Source: Tetrahymena thermophila SB210 (lineage: Eukaryota; Ciliophora; Oligohymenophorea; Hymenostomatida; Tetrahymenidae). Taken from it: a stretch of 64,000 bases of DNA. Position numbers and translations under genes: made by a program. Position 1 is the first letter of the stretch. Every line of letters begins with the position of its first letter. Shown in pieces: positions 47,922 through 61,200 of the stretch. The notes under the pieces are model-generated. The model made no database searches. It was not told the DNA's origin and was given only the letters and a program-made list of their open reading frames with translations. The DNA lies in the NCBI RefSeq assembly GCF_000189635.1, contig NW_002476351.1, positions 310,001 to 374,000 on the forward strand. The letters run 5' to 3'.

Positions 47922-48365
47922 ATGAAACAAATAGCAATTATTACTTTAGTGATTGTAGGTCTAACTATGGTCTAAGGAGAGCATATTAGTTTTGACTGTG
48001 TTTTGACTTAATGCTCCTAAGAATTGAATGATTGTATGGCAAGTAGCGAATGCAAAAAGTAATACGATATGATGAATTAATGCTACACAAATAGTGATTC
48101 ATCATGTTTCTCAAAATCTTTGATTGGAGGTGAAAGATTAATTACTGATGAATGCATGCAAGATTGCCTTAATGAATGTTAAATTTAAACCTTAGAAGGC
48201 TCTAATGTTATCACCTGCTAGGTTGAATAATGTTAAATAGTTAATTGGGATTTCTTAGGAATTTTCAAAGGTCAACAAAATAGAGCTTACTTTGTAGCTT
48301 GGTTCTGGTTCTTTGTACTGATTTCTACTGCTGCCTTGATTGTGAAGTATTTCACTAAAGATTGA
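47922..48365 (+). CDS. Small Cys-rich protein with signal peptide and C-terminal membrane helix
   Basis: An intact, intronless 147-residue frame. Residues 1-18 are a typical signal peptide ending before GEHISFDC. The mature part has about twelve cysteines in paired spacings (CVLTQC, CMASSEC, CMQDCLNEC, CQVEQC), suggesting a compact disulphide-bonded extracellular or lumenal domain. A hydrophobic helix near the C-terminus (about 123-141, VAWFWFFVLISTAALIV) is followed by a short basic tail (KYFTKD), so it is a type-I membrane protein. I do not recognise the family. The gene stands alone and its codon usage resembles its neighbours. It may be a surface or secretory-granule-associated protein, but nothing in the sequence proves that. 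Confidence 0.8.
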
Positions 48366-49477
48366 GAAAAAAAGGGCAAAAAAAGCACAAAAGAATTTTA
48401 AAAAGCTTGTATTAATTGAAATATAGCCACAACAACTACTTAACAAATATGAGAAATTATTAAAACTATAATAAAAATTAGAAATAAAATAATGAATTTA
48501 AGCTAATTATTCATTAAAATTCATTTATTATTTGGAATATGTATTGCATACAACTCTTTCAAGAATTTAATCTAATGAAATTATAAAGACTTCTATATTA
48601 TTATATATGGAATACCCAAAACAAAATATGAAAACTGAAGAAATATATTTTCGATTAATTAATTAATTTATTTACTTATTTAATTAGTTTAGCATTAGCT
48701 CAATATTTAAATACATCTTAGTTAATATTTAAATTAAACCCTTAACTAAATTCTAATCAAATAAGTAATAAAGAGTAAAACTTTTCTATTTTTGATTTTC
48801 TCAAAAACTATTTATTCGATAGGTGACGCATACCTTCATTTATTTGTGTTAAATTTAAACCACAAATTTGCCAATTGAATAGAAGCATATAAAATTTGAA
48901 TTGTATTTTGATTTCTTCAAAGAGAATTAAATATATAATTTTTTAAGGAAATGATAATTAATTTAGAAAATTGAAAATAATCTAAAGATATTATTTTACT
49001 TAATTTTAATTTAGCTTATTTTTCAATTCCTTTAAATATTAAATTTTTTCTTTTAATTTTAAAGAAAAACTCATTTTAAAATAATAGAATATTTTTTGTG
49101 CTAAATTAATTGTGAAATTTAATTTATCTTACAACTAATTAAATGGAATTAAACTTTTAGAAAAAATGGTTTTATTTTTTTTAATTTTTTTTATTTTATA
49201 AGATTTAAAAGATGATGATAGAATTACAATCAATTTATGTTTATAATTTTTATGTAAATTAATTGAAAAAAATCAAAGGTTGTTATTAAAGATTGATTTT
49301 AACGATAATATAAGCTCTAGATTTAATATAAATATCTAAAAATTCAACTGATTCACTCAAAACTGAATTTATCCAAAAAAAAAGTAAAAAGCACTTTATT
49401 TATTGAAATTTCTGAATAGTTAAGATTATAAAAGCAAAGCAAACTTATTAATACTATATATTTTATTGAGTCATAAA
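48366..49477. other. Intergenic, no gene seen
   Basis: About 1.1 kb of AT-rich DNA between two plus-strand genes; no distinct signal. Confidence 0.5.
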
Positions 49478-50617
49478 ATGTCTGTTGAAAATAACTCTAA
49501 AATGTCATACAAAAAGTCGGAACATGAAAATAACTCAAGAGATTAATTTTAGAATGAAAATCATGATTATTAGACTGAAAACAGAACTAAAGAATCGTAC
49601 AATCCGAGAGAAGTATATAATTTAAGAGTAAGAGCAAAAAGAGAACTGGAGGAGTTATAAATGTAGCCTCTGCCATACTCATCTAATTATTATGAAGATT
49701 TGACAAGAGAAAAAGAATTTATTAGAAATGCTTTTGAAGCTAATAATTATACATTGATAAGAGATTTACCAAATAATTTACACCATAAAATAATTTTAGA
49801 AGCAAAGAAAGATAGAGTTGAGAAGATAAAAGAATAAGTGAACAGTTCTTCCTTCAATAATAAGTAATAAAACTAATCAAAGGTCGTCAAATTAATTGGA
49901 GGTGGGTATTTTACTCCATTTATTTATAATGATGATGAATATGAATTTGCTAAGGAAGTTGCTAAGTTTGATAAATTAAAGTCTCTTGCAAAACGTTTAG
50001 AAATATCTGAAAAGGATTTTTTACCAAGCGACTAACAAGTAAAAATGAAATATGAAGATCCCTTTCACAATAAGTTTGGTAATAAGCCATAGCAATACAT
50101 ATTTCCTTCTTATGTCCCTGAAGACACATATGATGTTCTTTCAGAAAGTCGAACCAGATAACGTTTGATAAATGCAGCTAAAAACATAGCAGGTGAATTC
50201 TACCCTAGTTAAAAAGACAAAACACTTTAAAAAGTTAATAAACTAAATTTAGAAGATGTAGTTAATGAATTAAGATTTATTTTAGAAACAGATTGGCCAG
50301 ACTCTAAATTCTTTTTGTATGTAACAAATTAAGACATTATTGAAGTTGTATTCTCAATGGATTCTAATTCAGAAAACGATGATCCTGTTGTAATTTCTGT
50401 ATATATGAATAGTCTAATAAATGACGAAAGACTTACACCTTATCAGCTATCTAAAATGGTTTCTGATTGGAGTAAAATGAATACAGTTAAAAATACAATA
50501 TCATTTTGTTTCAAACCTCCTTGGATTAAACAAACAAATACTTCTGAATTTTCAAAATTACATCCTGAACTTATACCTAACTATAAAAAGTCTTAATCCT
50601 CCTCATTACAAAAATGA
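49478..50617 (+). CDS. Hypothetical 379-aa soluble protein
   Basis: A continuous frame from ATG 49478 to TGA 50617 with many TAA/TAG glutamines and no intron. I do not recognise it. The first 40 residues are Asn/Ser/Gln-rich and probably disordered. There follow a charged segment (PREVYNLRVRAKREL, about 48-62), a helical region with EFIRNAFEANNYTLIRDLP, and a better-folded-looking C-terminal half (ELRFILETDWPDSKFFLYVT, YQLSKMVSDWSKMNTVK, FKPPWIKQ). There is no signal peptide, membrane segment or known catalytic motif. The last 90 residues have a mix of Trp, Pro and aromatic residues typical of a conserved domain, so a remote-homology search should start there. Confidence 0.7.
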
Positions 50618-52591
50618 CAAACTAAATTATTTAAATTCCTTTATTGTTAATATTTTTAAAAACCTGTGAGTACTTTATATAAAATTAATAAAATTTATTT
50701 TAATAATCAACATATGCTAACTCAATAATTGAATAAAAGCCTGTTAAGAAACCCAGTATTAAAAATATAATTTTTGGAATATGTAGTTAAGTGAAACTTT
50801 TTATCTTAACACAATTAGCTAATTTTTAAATTATAAAGGATACTTTATTGATAAAAAAAAATATAATATTTAAAATAATTTCATATAACTTATGAAAAAT
50901 ATTTGAAATATTATTTAAAATAAATTAATTCCTTAAATAATTTAGAATTAAATTCATATTTAAAGTATTTTTAGTATATAGATTGTCAAATATTGTCATG
51001 AAGTATTGGTATATTGTAGTGGAATTAACACAATACTTTTAGAATATATATAAAAATATAGTAACATAAAAATCTAAATAAAAAAGAACAAAATAATTTT
51101 AAATTATTGAAAAATATTTTTTGGTTCATAAAAAATAAGTAATATTTAACAATCTAAAAGAAAAATAATTGTAAACAAATATAATTTCTTGTCTAATTTA
51201 GCAAAATTAACTAGTATAAAAACTAAAAAAGATAGATTAATAATATGTTAATTTTGCTCAAATTAATAAACATAAATTGTATTTAAAATAATTTTAAAAA
51301 AATATTTTAATTACATTTAAATATTTATAACATACCTTTTAATAATTAATGTTATAAGAATTAGAAAAGATAGAATATTAACACATATAAAAACTAAAAA
51401 AAATATATTAATATGTTTGTTAATTTTGATCAAATTAATAAGGATTCATGTATTTACAATAAATAATACAAATAAATTACTAAAAATATGTAAAACATAC
51501 ATACCTTGGCAAATAAAATGTAAAAAAATTAGAAAGAAAGTATAGCTTAATAAATTAATTTTGATAAACTAATACAGATATTTTATTTAAAATAATTTAA
51601 TACAAAATATTTTATTAAAAATAAATAAAGAAAGAAATATTATTTAAAGTAAAATATAACTAATTAAATTAATTATTAAAAATTCAATTAAAATTTCAAA
51701 TATTTTAACATATAAATTGTCAAATATTTTAATAAAAGAGTTGGCTTATTTTAGATAAATAGACAGATTCCTTTATAATGTATATAAACTTGAAATAATT
51801 GAATAACCTTAAGAAACAAGATAAATTTTAATTTGAAGAAAAATATCTTTTTATACATAAAAAATAAGTAAATCAACAAACTAAATTTAGATGAAAATTA
51901 CAATAAATTAAGTACCCTCGTTCCGGAAATGAAGATATATTCTTTATTTCCTTTTATAGGAGTACAAGATAATATGTAGAGAAGTGAGTTGTGATTAGAT
52001 TTTAGTACTTTATTTTGGATTATGGAGGGTGATTTAAATTCATTTTTAATCATCCACAAGTAGTCTGAGTAATTGTACTGAATCCAATCATAACAAATGG
52101 ATTTACTTCTAATTATTGAAGGAAATCTATTAATTTTAAGAGCCTTCACTTGATGGAATTAAATTTCTGTCAAGTATCAAAATAATTAGAACATTATTGA
52201 ATTTCTAAAATTAACTGCTTGAATTTACGCTATAAAATTTTTAATTCATTCAGTTAATGTGGAATTAAACATATTTGCAAGTATTTTTTAAATTAAAAAT
52301 AATTAATTAGAGATCTATATAAATGGAGTAATAATATAAATTTAATACAATTTTGTAAGTATATTAATTAGTATCTTTTCTTTAAGTTTAAACTAATAAT
52401 CAACTAAATAAACTTAACTTATTTTAAATTTTGTTTTATTTATTTATTTATTTTTTGTGTTCAAAATTTATTTAAAAGTGAGATTTTTTATTAGTCTTCA
52501 GACAGAAAAATATCCTGTTTATGCTATTTATTTTAGCAAAAGTGCAATTAATTAATTAGCATTCTTAACTAAACTTTAATGCTTATTTTGT
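50618..52591. other. 2-kb spacer with one less AT-rich island
   Basis: Convergent spacer of nearly pure A/T, except for a clearly more complex segment at about 51898-52160 (see findings). No gene could be modelled. Confidence 0.5.
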
Positions 52592-54276
52592 TCATACATA
52601 CGACATATTCAGATTCTCATATAAGTTTTTATTTGGTGCATCTAATTCAATGTTTTCTATTTTAGAAATTCTTGAAGGATCAGGAGTATAATTTTACTAT
52701 TTATAAGTTTCTTTAAAGCCGAATTTTTTAGGTTTAATTAATCTAAAGTCTCTTTTAAAAGTATCCCAATTATCTTTTAAAACATCTGTGATATTACTTT
52801 ATTTAACTTCTCCATGAATAAATGGTTTGTAACTATAGGCTATTCCTCCTGCAATAGCCATCAAACACATTTCAAAACACACAAAGGTGTTCTATTTTTG
52901 ATAAAATTAATATATTTATTTTAACATTTTAAGTGTAATATTATCATTTTTTAATTCTCAATAATTCAGATTTAAATATTAATGCTAAATAAATATTACC
53001 TCAATACCATTTAGAATTCTTTCTTCGTTGAAATGAGGAGAACTTTTATCAAAGCAGTTTAAAAGTGGCTCTTTAAGGACATAATCAAGTGTAAGATCTT
53101 GCCAAAATGTAAAGAAGAGTGTAATTTTAATTGTTAAAAACTTAAGTAAAGGATGCCAAGGAGCTAGTGGCTTTTTTAGTGCCTGATAAAATAAAATCAA
53201 GTAATATAAAGAATATGTGACAGAAGTAGCAATAAATATTCTTATGAATGAATCTATAGATGACTAGATATTTTATTTTTGAAATTTAAAATATTATTTA
53301 AAATTTATTTGTTTAATTCTTACTATAAATTCAGAGCCTTAAAAAAATTAAAATATCAAGAGAAAAACGGAAAGCACAGGCTTAAAAACGAAAAACTAGA
53401 GAACATATTTTTTGCATCTATACGTGAAGTATTTTGCTTTAGCTGGACTAAAAATTTTATTTAAAAAAAATTAATTTGCTTTAAACACAAATATTTTTAA
53501 AAAGTTTTATTTATTTATTAATTAATTAATCAATTGTACCATGTTAATTTGTATGGCTTTGTGCAAAGATTAAAAGGAAACATATGTACAACTTATTTTT
53601 CATGTTCTATCATTCTTATATAAACTCTTTCATCTATTAATTTTTACTTTAGGATTTATAAAACAGTGTATTAATTTTATGTCTATACTATTAAATAATT
53701 TAAATAAAGAATCAATCAATCAATTAATTACCTCTTTATCATCGTAAGCCAAATAAGAGAAAATCAAATAAAAGAATGTGAATAATAAAAATGCTTCATA
53801 AACATCTCTAATCAAAGTTAAATAATCTGCTATGCTCTATTTTTTTATTACAGTAAAAAGTTAATATTCCAATCGTTTCTTTTGTGTTTTTAAGAATTGC
53901 AAAAATAAAAAATGAATCAAGTTTATCAATAATTACATGAAATGTTATAGAGAGGACCGAAATTACGCTATAAAAAGGAGCCATTAAAAGAATAACTATT
54001 ATAAAAATTCAATTTAAATTAAAAAAAAGCTTTCTTTATTATTTATTTACCTATAATTTTAGATTAAAAATGAGGATTTGTATAGTATGACTTATGCATA
54101 CAAATAAAATATATTGAGATTATCACTGATAAGATGCATAAACTTCCAGCGATACCATAATCATATAAATAACTTTATTATAGACATTCATCATTACATG
54201 TAAAATAGAATGGACAGAAACCATCTATTTCTTCCTAATGCTAACTTGAAAAAACTACTTAGCTATCCCCTTTCAT
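52592..54276 (-). CDS. TMEM184 / organic solute transporter alpha-like membrane protein
   Basis: A multi-exon, seven-helix-type membrane protein of the OST-alpha/TMEM184/LAZ1 family. From the start at 54276: a short N-terminus with cysteines (FCPFYFTCNDEC), a first helix (AGSLCILSVIISIYFICM), the family's signature second segment ILLMAPFYSVISVLS (about 53980), then IADYLTLIRDVYEAFLLFTFF (about 53800) with the conserved R-D-YEA, and later helices including KPLAPWHPLLKFLTIKITLFFTFWQ (about 53100-53180). The last exon carries a helix followed by a charged cytosolic tail ending at TGA 52592. About four introns are needed (near 53990-54040, 53840-53930, 53280-53730, 52890-53000). Members traffic or transport organic solutes in endomembranes; the substrate here is unknown. 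Confidence 0.8.
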
Positions 54277-55762
54277 TATTCTTTTTTTTTATTTAACTAA
54301 TATTCTCTCTAAAAACCAAACCAGAATTATACTTTCTTTGTATTTGATTCTCCTACTTCTTTTTCTTTATTGTTTTAATTAATTAATTCCTTTCTTTTTT
54401 CTAAATCAAAGTAACTTGAATAATTATTTTTACTTGTGATTTTTTATTTATAAGCAACATTCAAATTTTAATTAGATTGTTAAATCATAAAATATGTATA
54501 AGCGTATCTTGCCATTTAATATTGTTAAATTCATTCCAGACATATTCTTAAATATGTAAAAAGCTTTATTTTTGTAAGTAGAAAAGAAAAATGCTACCCC
54601 TAAATTAAATGAATTTATTTATTTTTTAATCTCTTTAAAGTTAGGTTTTAATAGTTGATAAATATAAATTATTTTGAGTACTACCACATGATATTAATTC
54701 AATTAATGACTCGATAAATAATGTATTTGTTTCCTTATTTATTTTAAACTTAATTTTAATTTAAAATTTTATACGAAGATATTTAATTTTAATTATGACA
54801 ATAAAAAAACGTGAAATATATAAAGAATAGATAAATTAAATTTTCAGTTTAATATTTAAGTTAATTAGTTTTTTTATTCAAAAGATTTCATTTTGTCTAT
54901 TTTTAAAAAAAAGAATAGAAAAATACATTAAAATTGTTTATTAAATTTAATAATTAATTTAAAATCGAAATTATTTTAATTAAATAATTTCTGATCATCA
55001 CTCAGCAAAAGAATATTCAAATTAAAAAATATAGTTACTACTAAATAAGCTAAGCATTTCATCTACAAAAATTTATTTAAAACTACAAAATATTGTTATT
55101 AATTGGCTTTAACAATTTACAAATTTATCATTAAAATTTTTTTTTTAATTTTGATTTAATTTCTTTGAATAAATTTTACATGGTTTTTTGAATAAAATCA
55201 TTTATTTTAACATATATAGTAAACAAGTATTATTTACTGAATTGGATTATTTTTAAAATTATCATGAGGAAATTATTTTTCAATATACAATTTTCTTTTT
55301 TAAAGAGAATAAGTTATTTATTACGATAGTTATTTATTGCTTGCTCTATATATATAAATAAATAATTTTATTATACTGGAAAAAAAATTTTAATTAAATT
55401 TTAGTCTATTTATTTTTTTTCCTAATCATTTATTTTTTCAATTTTATTTTCTTAAACTATTGATTAGGATTTCTTTATAAATTAAAAGTATAAATTCCCT
55501 ATATTTAAGCAAATATATTGATATGAAAAAATTTAAGTACGAAATATGTATGTGGTGAAGTGGATATGATTATCTTGAAAAATAGTTAAATAGAATTTGT
55601 AAGAATACATGATTATGTACATTACTATTTATGATATAATATTAAGTTATAGATTTATTTTTTAATCTTATTAGTGTTAAATGTTTGTTTATATGTTTAA
55701 TTTACTTTGTTTTAATTAGAAATTTTTGAAAATATATGAAAAGATTTTGCTTTTGATATTTT
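54277..55762. other. Intergenic, no gene seen
   Basis: 1.5 kb of AT-rich DNA between two minus-strand genes, with long A/T runs. No coding texture found. Confidence 0.5.
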
Positions 55763-57055
55763 TCAATAATGAACTTTTACTCTGTTTAATTTTTCTTCTA
55801 ATCTCTCGAGTAAAGTACAGGTAAATAAAGATTAGGTTATATATTAAAGCAATCTTGCCTACCAACCGTTGTATAGTGAAGCAAAGCCATATTATTTGTA
55901 AGCTTATTTAAAAATAGCAGATATAGTTGCTTATTTATATTAATCATTTAGCTGCATTTGATAAAGCGTTTTTATTTTATCTACTGGATGTGCTATAAAT
56001 TAAAAAATAAATCATAAATGTCAGATTATTAAAAATATTGATTTTTTTTAAAATTAATTAAAAAAGATATTTATAAAAAGATAAGGAGCTGGGATTTATA
56101 CTTCATAGATTGTGATAATCCCTTGAAGTTAATATTACGTCATTTGAAACGAATTTAAAATTCCAGAAAAATATTAGAAAATGCTTAAAAAGTCATTAAA
56201 TAATATAAATTTCATTTTTGTGATGAAATTATTAGACTTAAGTAGAAGAATTTAATTGGCTAATCAAAGAAATAAATTTAAATTTTTTTACTGCAAAGTG
56301 TATTGAGGAAGCCTGTGGTAATAGCACAACACATCAATTAATAAGTTGATAAATTAACTCCATTATCTGAGAAATTAATTTTAGCAAATTATTTAACTTT
56401 AAAATCAATATATAAAAAAGAAACCCATGATACAACCTATTTTATTAATTAAGCCCTGAGACCCAGAAAAAGATCGCTAAATTTATTGTCAGAATTCTTA
56501 AAGAAATGTTTTAAACTAACTTGCTTGTTGTTTTTAGTCATTAAGTATACTTTCAGCCTTTCAAATGGGCAAATAATAAATGATTCAAAAACTGCAATAG
56601 TAAGACCTGCTCCAATTTTGTGGGAAGATTCATACTTTTGCATAATTTGCTCAGGTAGAATATGATTTTTTAAATAATGAGGAATTGCTACCATCATGGG
56701 CCATCTGTAAAAAGATTTAATAAACACTCTTAAACTATTAGGTATTACACCAGCATAAAATCCTTTATATCCAAAATCCCTATATAATTCTTTAGTCACC
56801 TTTATTTTAGTAACAATAAATCATAATTAAGGTATTTAATAAACATTTATTTATAAAAATATGATTAATATCATTTTTAAATGTGTTGATATATTTTATT
56901 TAATTTACCTAGATAAAAGATGACTTTTTATTAATACTTTGCATTCTTGTTTTAATAACATCAAATGGATGCTCAAGGGGAAGAACTGCTAATCCTCTAA
57001 AAGATCCTAAAATTGCTGATTATAAGTATATTTTATATTCGTAAGACTTGTCCAT
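55763..57055 (-). CDS. Mitochondrial carrier family (SLC25) protein
   Basis: A solute carrier of the inner mitochondrial membrane with three tandem repeats, each opening with the PX[D/E]XX[K/R] signature: LPLEHPFDVIKTRMQ (about 56950-56990), CPFERLKVYLM (about 56540-56570) and AHPVDKIKTLYQMQ (about 55940-55990). The start is ATG at 57055 and the stop TGA at 55763. Introns fall at about 56800-56910 and about 55995-56080, with at least one more between repeats 2 and 3 whose edges I could not fix. The second repeat has Glu-Arg-Leu in place of the usual Asp-x-x, still within family tolerance. The substrate cannot be told from the visible contact-point residues. Confidence 0.8.
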
Positions 57056-58281
57056 TTAGATAGTTTTTTAATAATTAATTGAAATTAGAAAATAATAATT
57101 TGATAAATTAAATTCAACTAATAAAGATTATAATTAATTAATTGATTGATAAGTAGGAATATATTCAATCAATTAATCATTATTTACATCTAAAACTTAT
57201 GAAATTTCCCTTTTTCTATTAATTTAATAGAGCACTTTTATATACCATGAATTTAAATAAATAAAATCATGAAATAATAAATTTGATTACAACCTTATAC
57301 ATTGATTCTTTTGTTTACTGATAATTTTGGTCATTTTTCATCAAATTATTTATTCTTTGCTTCAATTAAGCTTAAGGCTTTAACTTAATAACCTGCTTAA
57401 CTTACTTAAGAAAGTATGCTTTTTTCTATTTTAATTTTAAATATTACTTTGGAAATTTCCTTCAATAATCTAAGAAAAAAGAAAAAAAATTTAAAGATTC
57501 TTCTATAAATTTTTAATAAAAAACTAAAATAATTTAGTTAAAAAGTTCTTAAATTATTTTATTATGCTAAATTTATTTTGAAATTATTAAAATTTATATT
57601 TTTTTCATAATTTTTTTGAATAAGTTGCTTGTATAACAAAATACATTTGCTTTTTAATAGCATCATTCTCCTAAAAATAATAAAAACTTTTTATAATTTA
57701 AAATATATAAGTCTTCTTTTATTAAATTAAATGCTTAGAAAATAATTAATTTATTTCATTTTCTATTACACATTTTTTATTTAAAAAAACTGAAATTATG
57801 ATAATCTTTCTTATCTAAATAATTGTTATAAAATTTAATTAATATTATTTATATTGGATTAAAAGAAATTTGTTGAAAAAAAATATTTTTATAATTTTAG
57901 TTTTATCACTCTTTTTATAAATTTCAAATTAGTTTTTGGTTGTTTAAATATAAAAAATAATTTTATAATAAAAACTATTTTTCATTAAAATCCTCAAAGT
58001 TTATTTTTTAGTAAACTTGAGTTTTTAATGAAGATAAATATAAAAAGTTAGGAAATCTTTATTTTTCTGATCTCTAAATACTTTATACAATTTATAAATC
58101 AAATTAAGTTTATTTTTACTTAGCTTATTTTTGTTAAATCAAATACTTTATAAGATATTTTTAAAAGAAATTTGAATATATTTTTTATAAATTAAATAAA
58201 ATATTCCTTCAATAATTATTTTACAAATTAAAAAAATTTTATTAATATTTTAATAGATTTTCTATTTAGATTTGTTCAAAT
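57056..58281. other. Divergent promoter region
   Basis: 1.2 kb, AT-rich, between the divergently transcribed carrier and WD40 genes. A minus-strand stretch at 57290-57480 reads as a short basic/Gln-rich frame, but no splice to the carrier start is evident. Confidence 0.5.
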
Positions 58282-61200
58282 ATGATAGCACATATAGCTT
58301 AAGATAAAGCGGCATGTATCAACGAAATTATTAATAAGTAGTATTATTAATGAATATTTGAGCTGAGTGCAAATTTTGATTTGAAAAAATATTATTAATT
58401 TTTGTTTATTTATTTGTTTGTTTGTTTGTATTTACTTACTTTTGCAGTTAGAAAAGCATTAGAATTAAATTGGAAAGATTCTACTTAAGGCAAGTATTAA
58501 GAAAACTGTAAATGAATTTTAAACAAGTTAATATAGGATGCATCTAAAAAGATATTTTAAGGAGCAATTACTCTGTATCTCATTATTGTTGGAATGAAAA
58601 TGAAGGAACAGTTTTAATTTATGATGGGCATAAAAATCTAATTTTGTATAATTTAAAGAAAATGAAGGAAGAAAAAAAATTAAATTTCTCTAATTTATCT
58701 AAATCGAGGCATGTTTAGAATGCATGCTACGTTAAAGCTTATAATGTATATTTTGTATTATCAGATGATTGGTGGATGTATGTAATTAGGGCTACCGAAT
58801 TTGAGTTTGCAGCTAAATTTTAATCTGAGGTGAAATACGCAATGTTTATGCATTACATTGAACATAAAAATGCTTTCATAAGTGTTACTAATGAGTAATG
58901 CCACTATGTTTAAGTGAAATTTAAGACAAATTTAAAACCTTAAAAGTATTCATCATTTGTTGAATTCTAGTGTGAAGTTATTTAACACTTAGAAGTACAA
59001 GATCCTATGAGCTGGAATAAGGTAAGATTAAACATATCTGCATTTTACTTATAAATAAATCTTCCTAAGTTCCTAAGGGTCAATTAATAATTAATTTTTA
59101 ATCTACTCTCTAAATAAATATCGAATATGTGGTTTTAAATGCATTTTGAAAGTTCTTATACTTTTTTAATATTCACTCATACTTTTAGAGAGCTAAATTA
59201 AAACTCATTGAAAAATAAAATTTAAGTATTTATTAATTGTTCACCATTAAATTATTAGCCTGGATAATATAAAATGCTTATTTAAATACAAATTTATCTT
59301 CTCCATAAAATGTTTCTTTTATTAAAATGAATAGGGTTACTGCTTTTAGGCTGAAGAAAGCAAATTATTAACTTGGGATATTAATGATGTTAGTGTTTTC
59401 AATACTGATAAGCAGCTTTAAACTGTTTTTATGCTTAAAGGAATAGGAAACAAAGACACAAACATTAACTGCTGCATTTATTTAGGAAAGTATGAGTATT
59501 TAATCGCAGGATACTATGGAGGAGCTATGAAAGTTTGGAAGGTTGAGCAAGATGGGACAAATAGAAAGATCCTTATGCATACTTTTGATGCTCACAGCAG
59601 ATAAGTTTTATCAATATGCAAGCACTCGACTGAACCCAAAATGGTGGTTTCAGCAGGATCAGATCACACTTTAAAATACTGGAATATAGATACATTTTAA
59701 TTTTTATTTAGCTTTAGAGCTGCAAACATTTACAATCACATTATTCTTCTTTCGTCATCATTTTTTATAACTACTTAAGATGATGTCACTTCGGCAGGAT
59801 ATGTAACAGGATCTCTTACATTTCTTTATACTCACAGTTCAGAAGTTATTGGTATTGATAAAACCTACTCAACAACTTCTGAGAGTAATGGGCACACATT
59901 AAAAAGGGTTTAACTTACACTCAAAAATAATTCAGGACTATCCCTTGATAGTGAATTACTATAAGATTACAAATTAAGCAGTAATCCTTCGAATAATCCA
60001 GTATCTGTTTTATATCCTCCTCCCGTAAGTAAAAAAATACTTAATATAGTTACTTGTCCTTACAACGAGGATATTTTGTTTATCCACATAGAAACAGGAG
60101 GATTTTGCAAGTATTAATTTAAAAAAAGTACAGAAAATACACTCTTTTTTATTGAAACTATTATCAATCCAAATTAATTTCTTGATTTTCAATCTAAGCC
60201 TTTTTCACAGCAAATAACTTCTATGAAATTTCTAGACATAATTCCACCAAAATATGACATGGATATAGGCGATGCTGCTAATTTTGTAATTATTTGAGTA
60301 ATTATAAATTATAAATTTAAGAGAAATATAACTAAATAGGGATATGACAAGGAGAACCAAGTTTTGACATTAGAAGAATATTAAAATAAGATAAATGATT
60401 TAAAATTAGTAGCATTTGGAAGTGAAAAAGGGAGCATCATATTTGTCAGTATGAATGGTTAATTTGATAAAATTTACACAAGGTTCACTTTTCATCGAGA
60501 TGAAATATTAGAATTAGGTGTGGTTAAATATAAACACAATCCTACTGAAAGATACTTATTGAGTTTTAGCAGGGAGGGATTCTTTAAAATGGTTGGATTT
60601 ACCAATAAATCTGCAGATTTGATCAAAAGCATAACTATTGGATAAAATTTTGACATGATGAAGTGCTTTGAAAACAAAGTAATCTTGACAACTATGCAAG
60701 GAGATATGAAAATGTTCTCACTAAAAGAAGATAAAAATTTAATCATCAAGTAGTATGAAAATACAAATGAACATGAACGCAAAATTGTTACGATAGATAT
60801 TGATTTGTAAAAAAAATTTATCTTGACAGCAAGCAAGGATAATAAGATTAAAATATGGAATTTTAAAAAAATTATATTGTTATAAATTAATTTGTATGAA
60901 AAATTGAGTGGAGCAACTTTTGTAAATGATTAATTGGATATAGTTTTTTCTCATTCTGGTAGAATTTCTCTCCTAACTTACAAGTAAATAGTTAGAGATA
61001 TTGAATCAGGGTTGAAAAATGCAGAGGAATACTCTCTAAATGCTAAAAAAGGATATTCAACGATAGAAGATTACTTTTAAAATAATTAAACTGTTGTATT
61101 TTAAGATGATCCTAAAATATCTTCTTAAACATTTTTGGCTTCCTAAAAAGGATTTTTTAGCCAGAAAACAAAAAAATTTAACTTAGGTATTTCATTCCAA

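Noticed and set aside
57290..57480. Possible upstream exon of the mitochondrial carrier
   Set aside because: A plausible donor exists, but there is no acceptor just before the carrier's ATG at 57055, and the carrier's N-terminus is already complete for the family.
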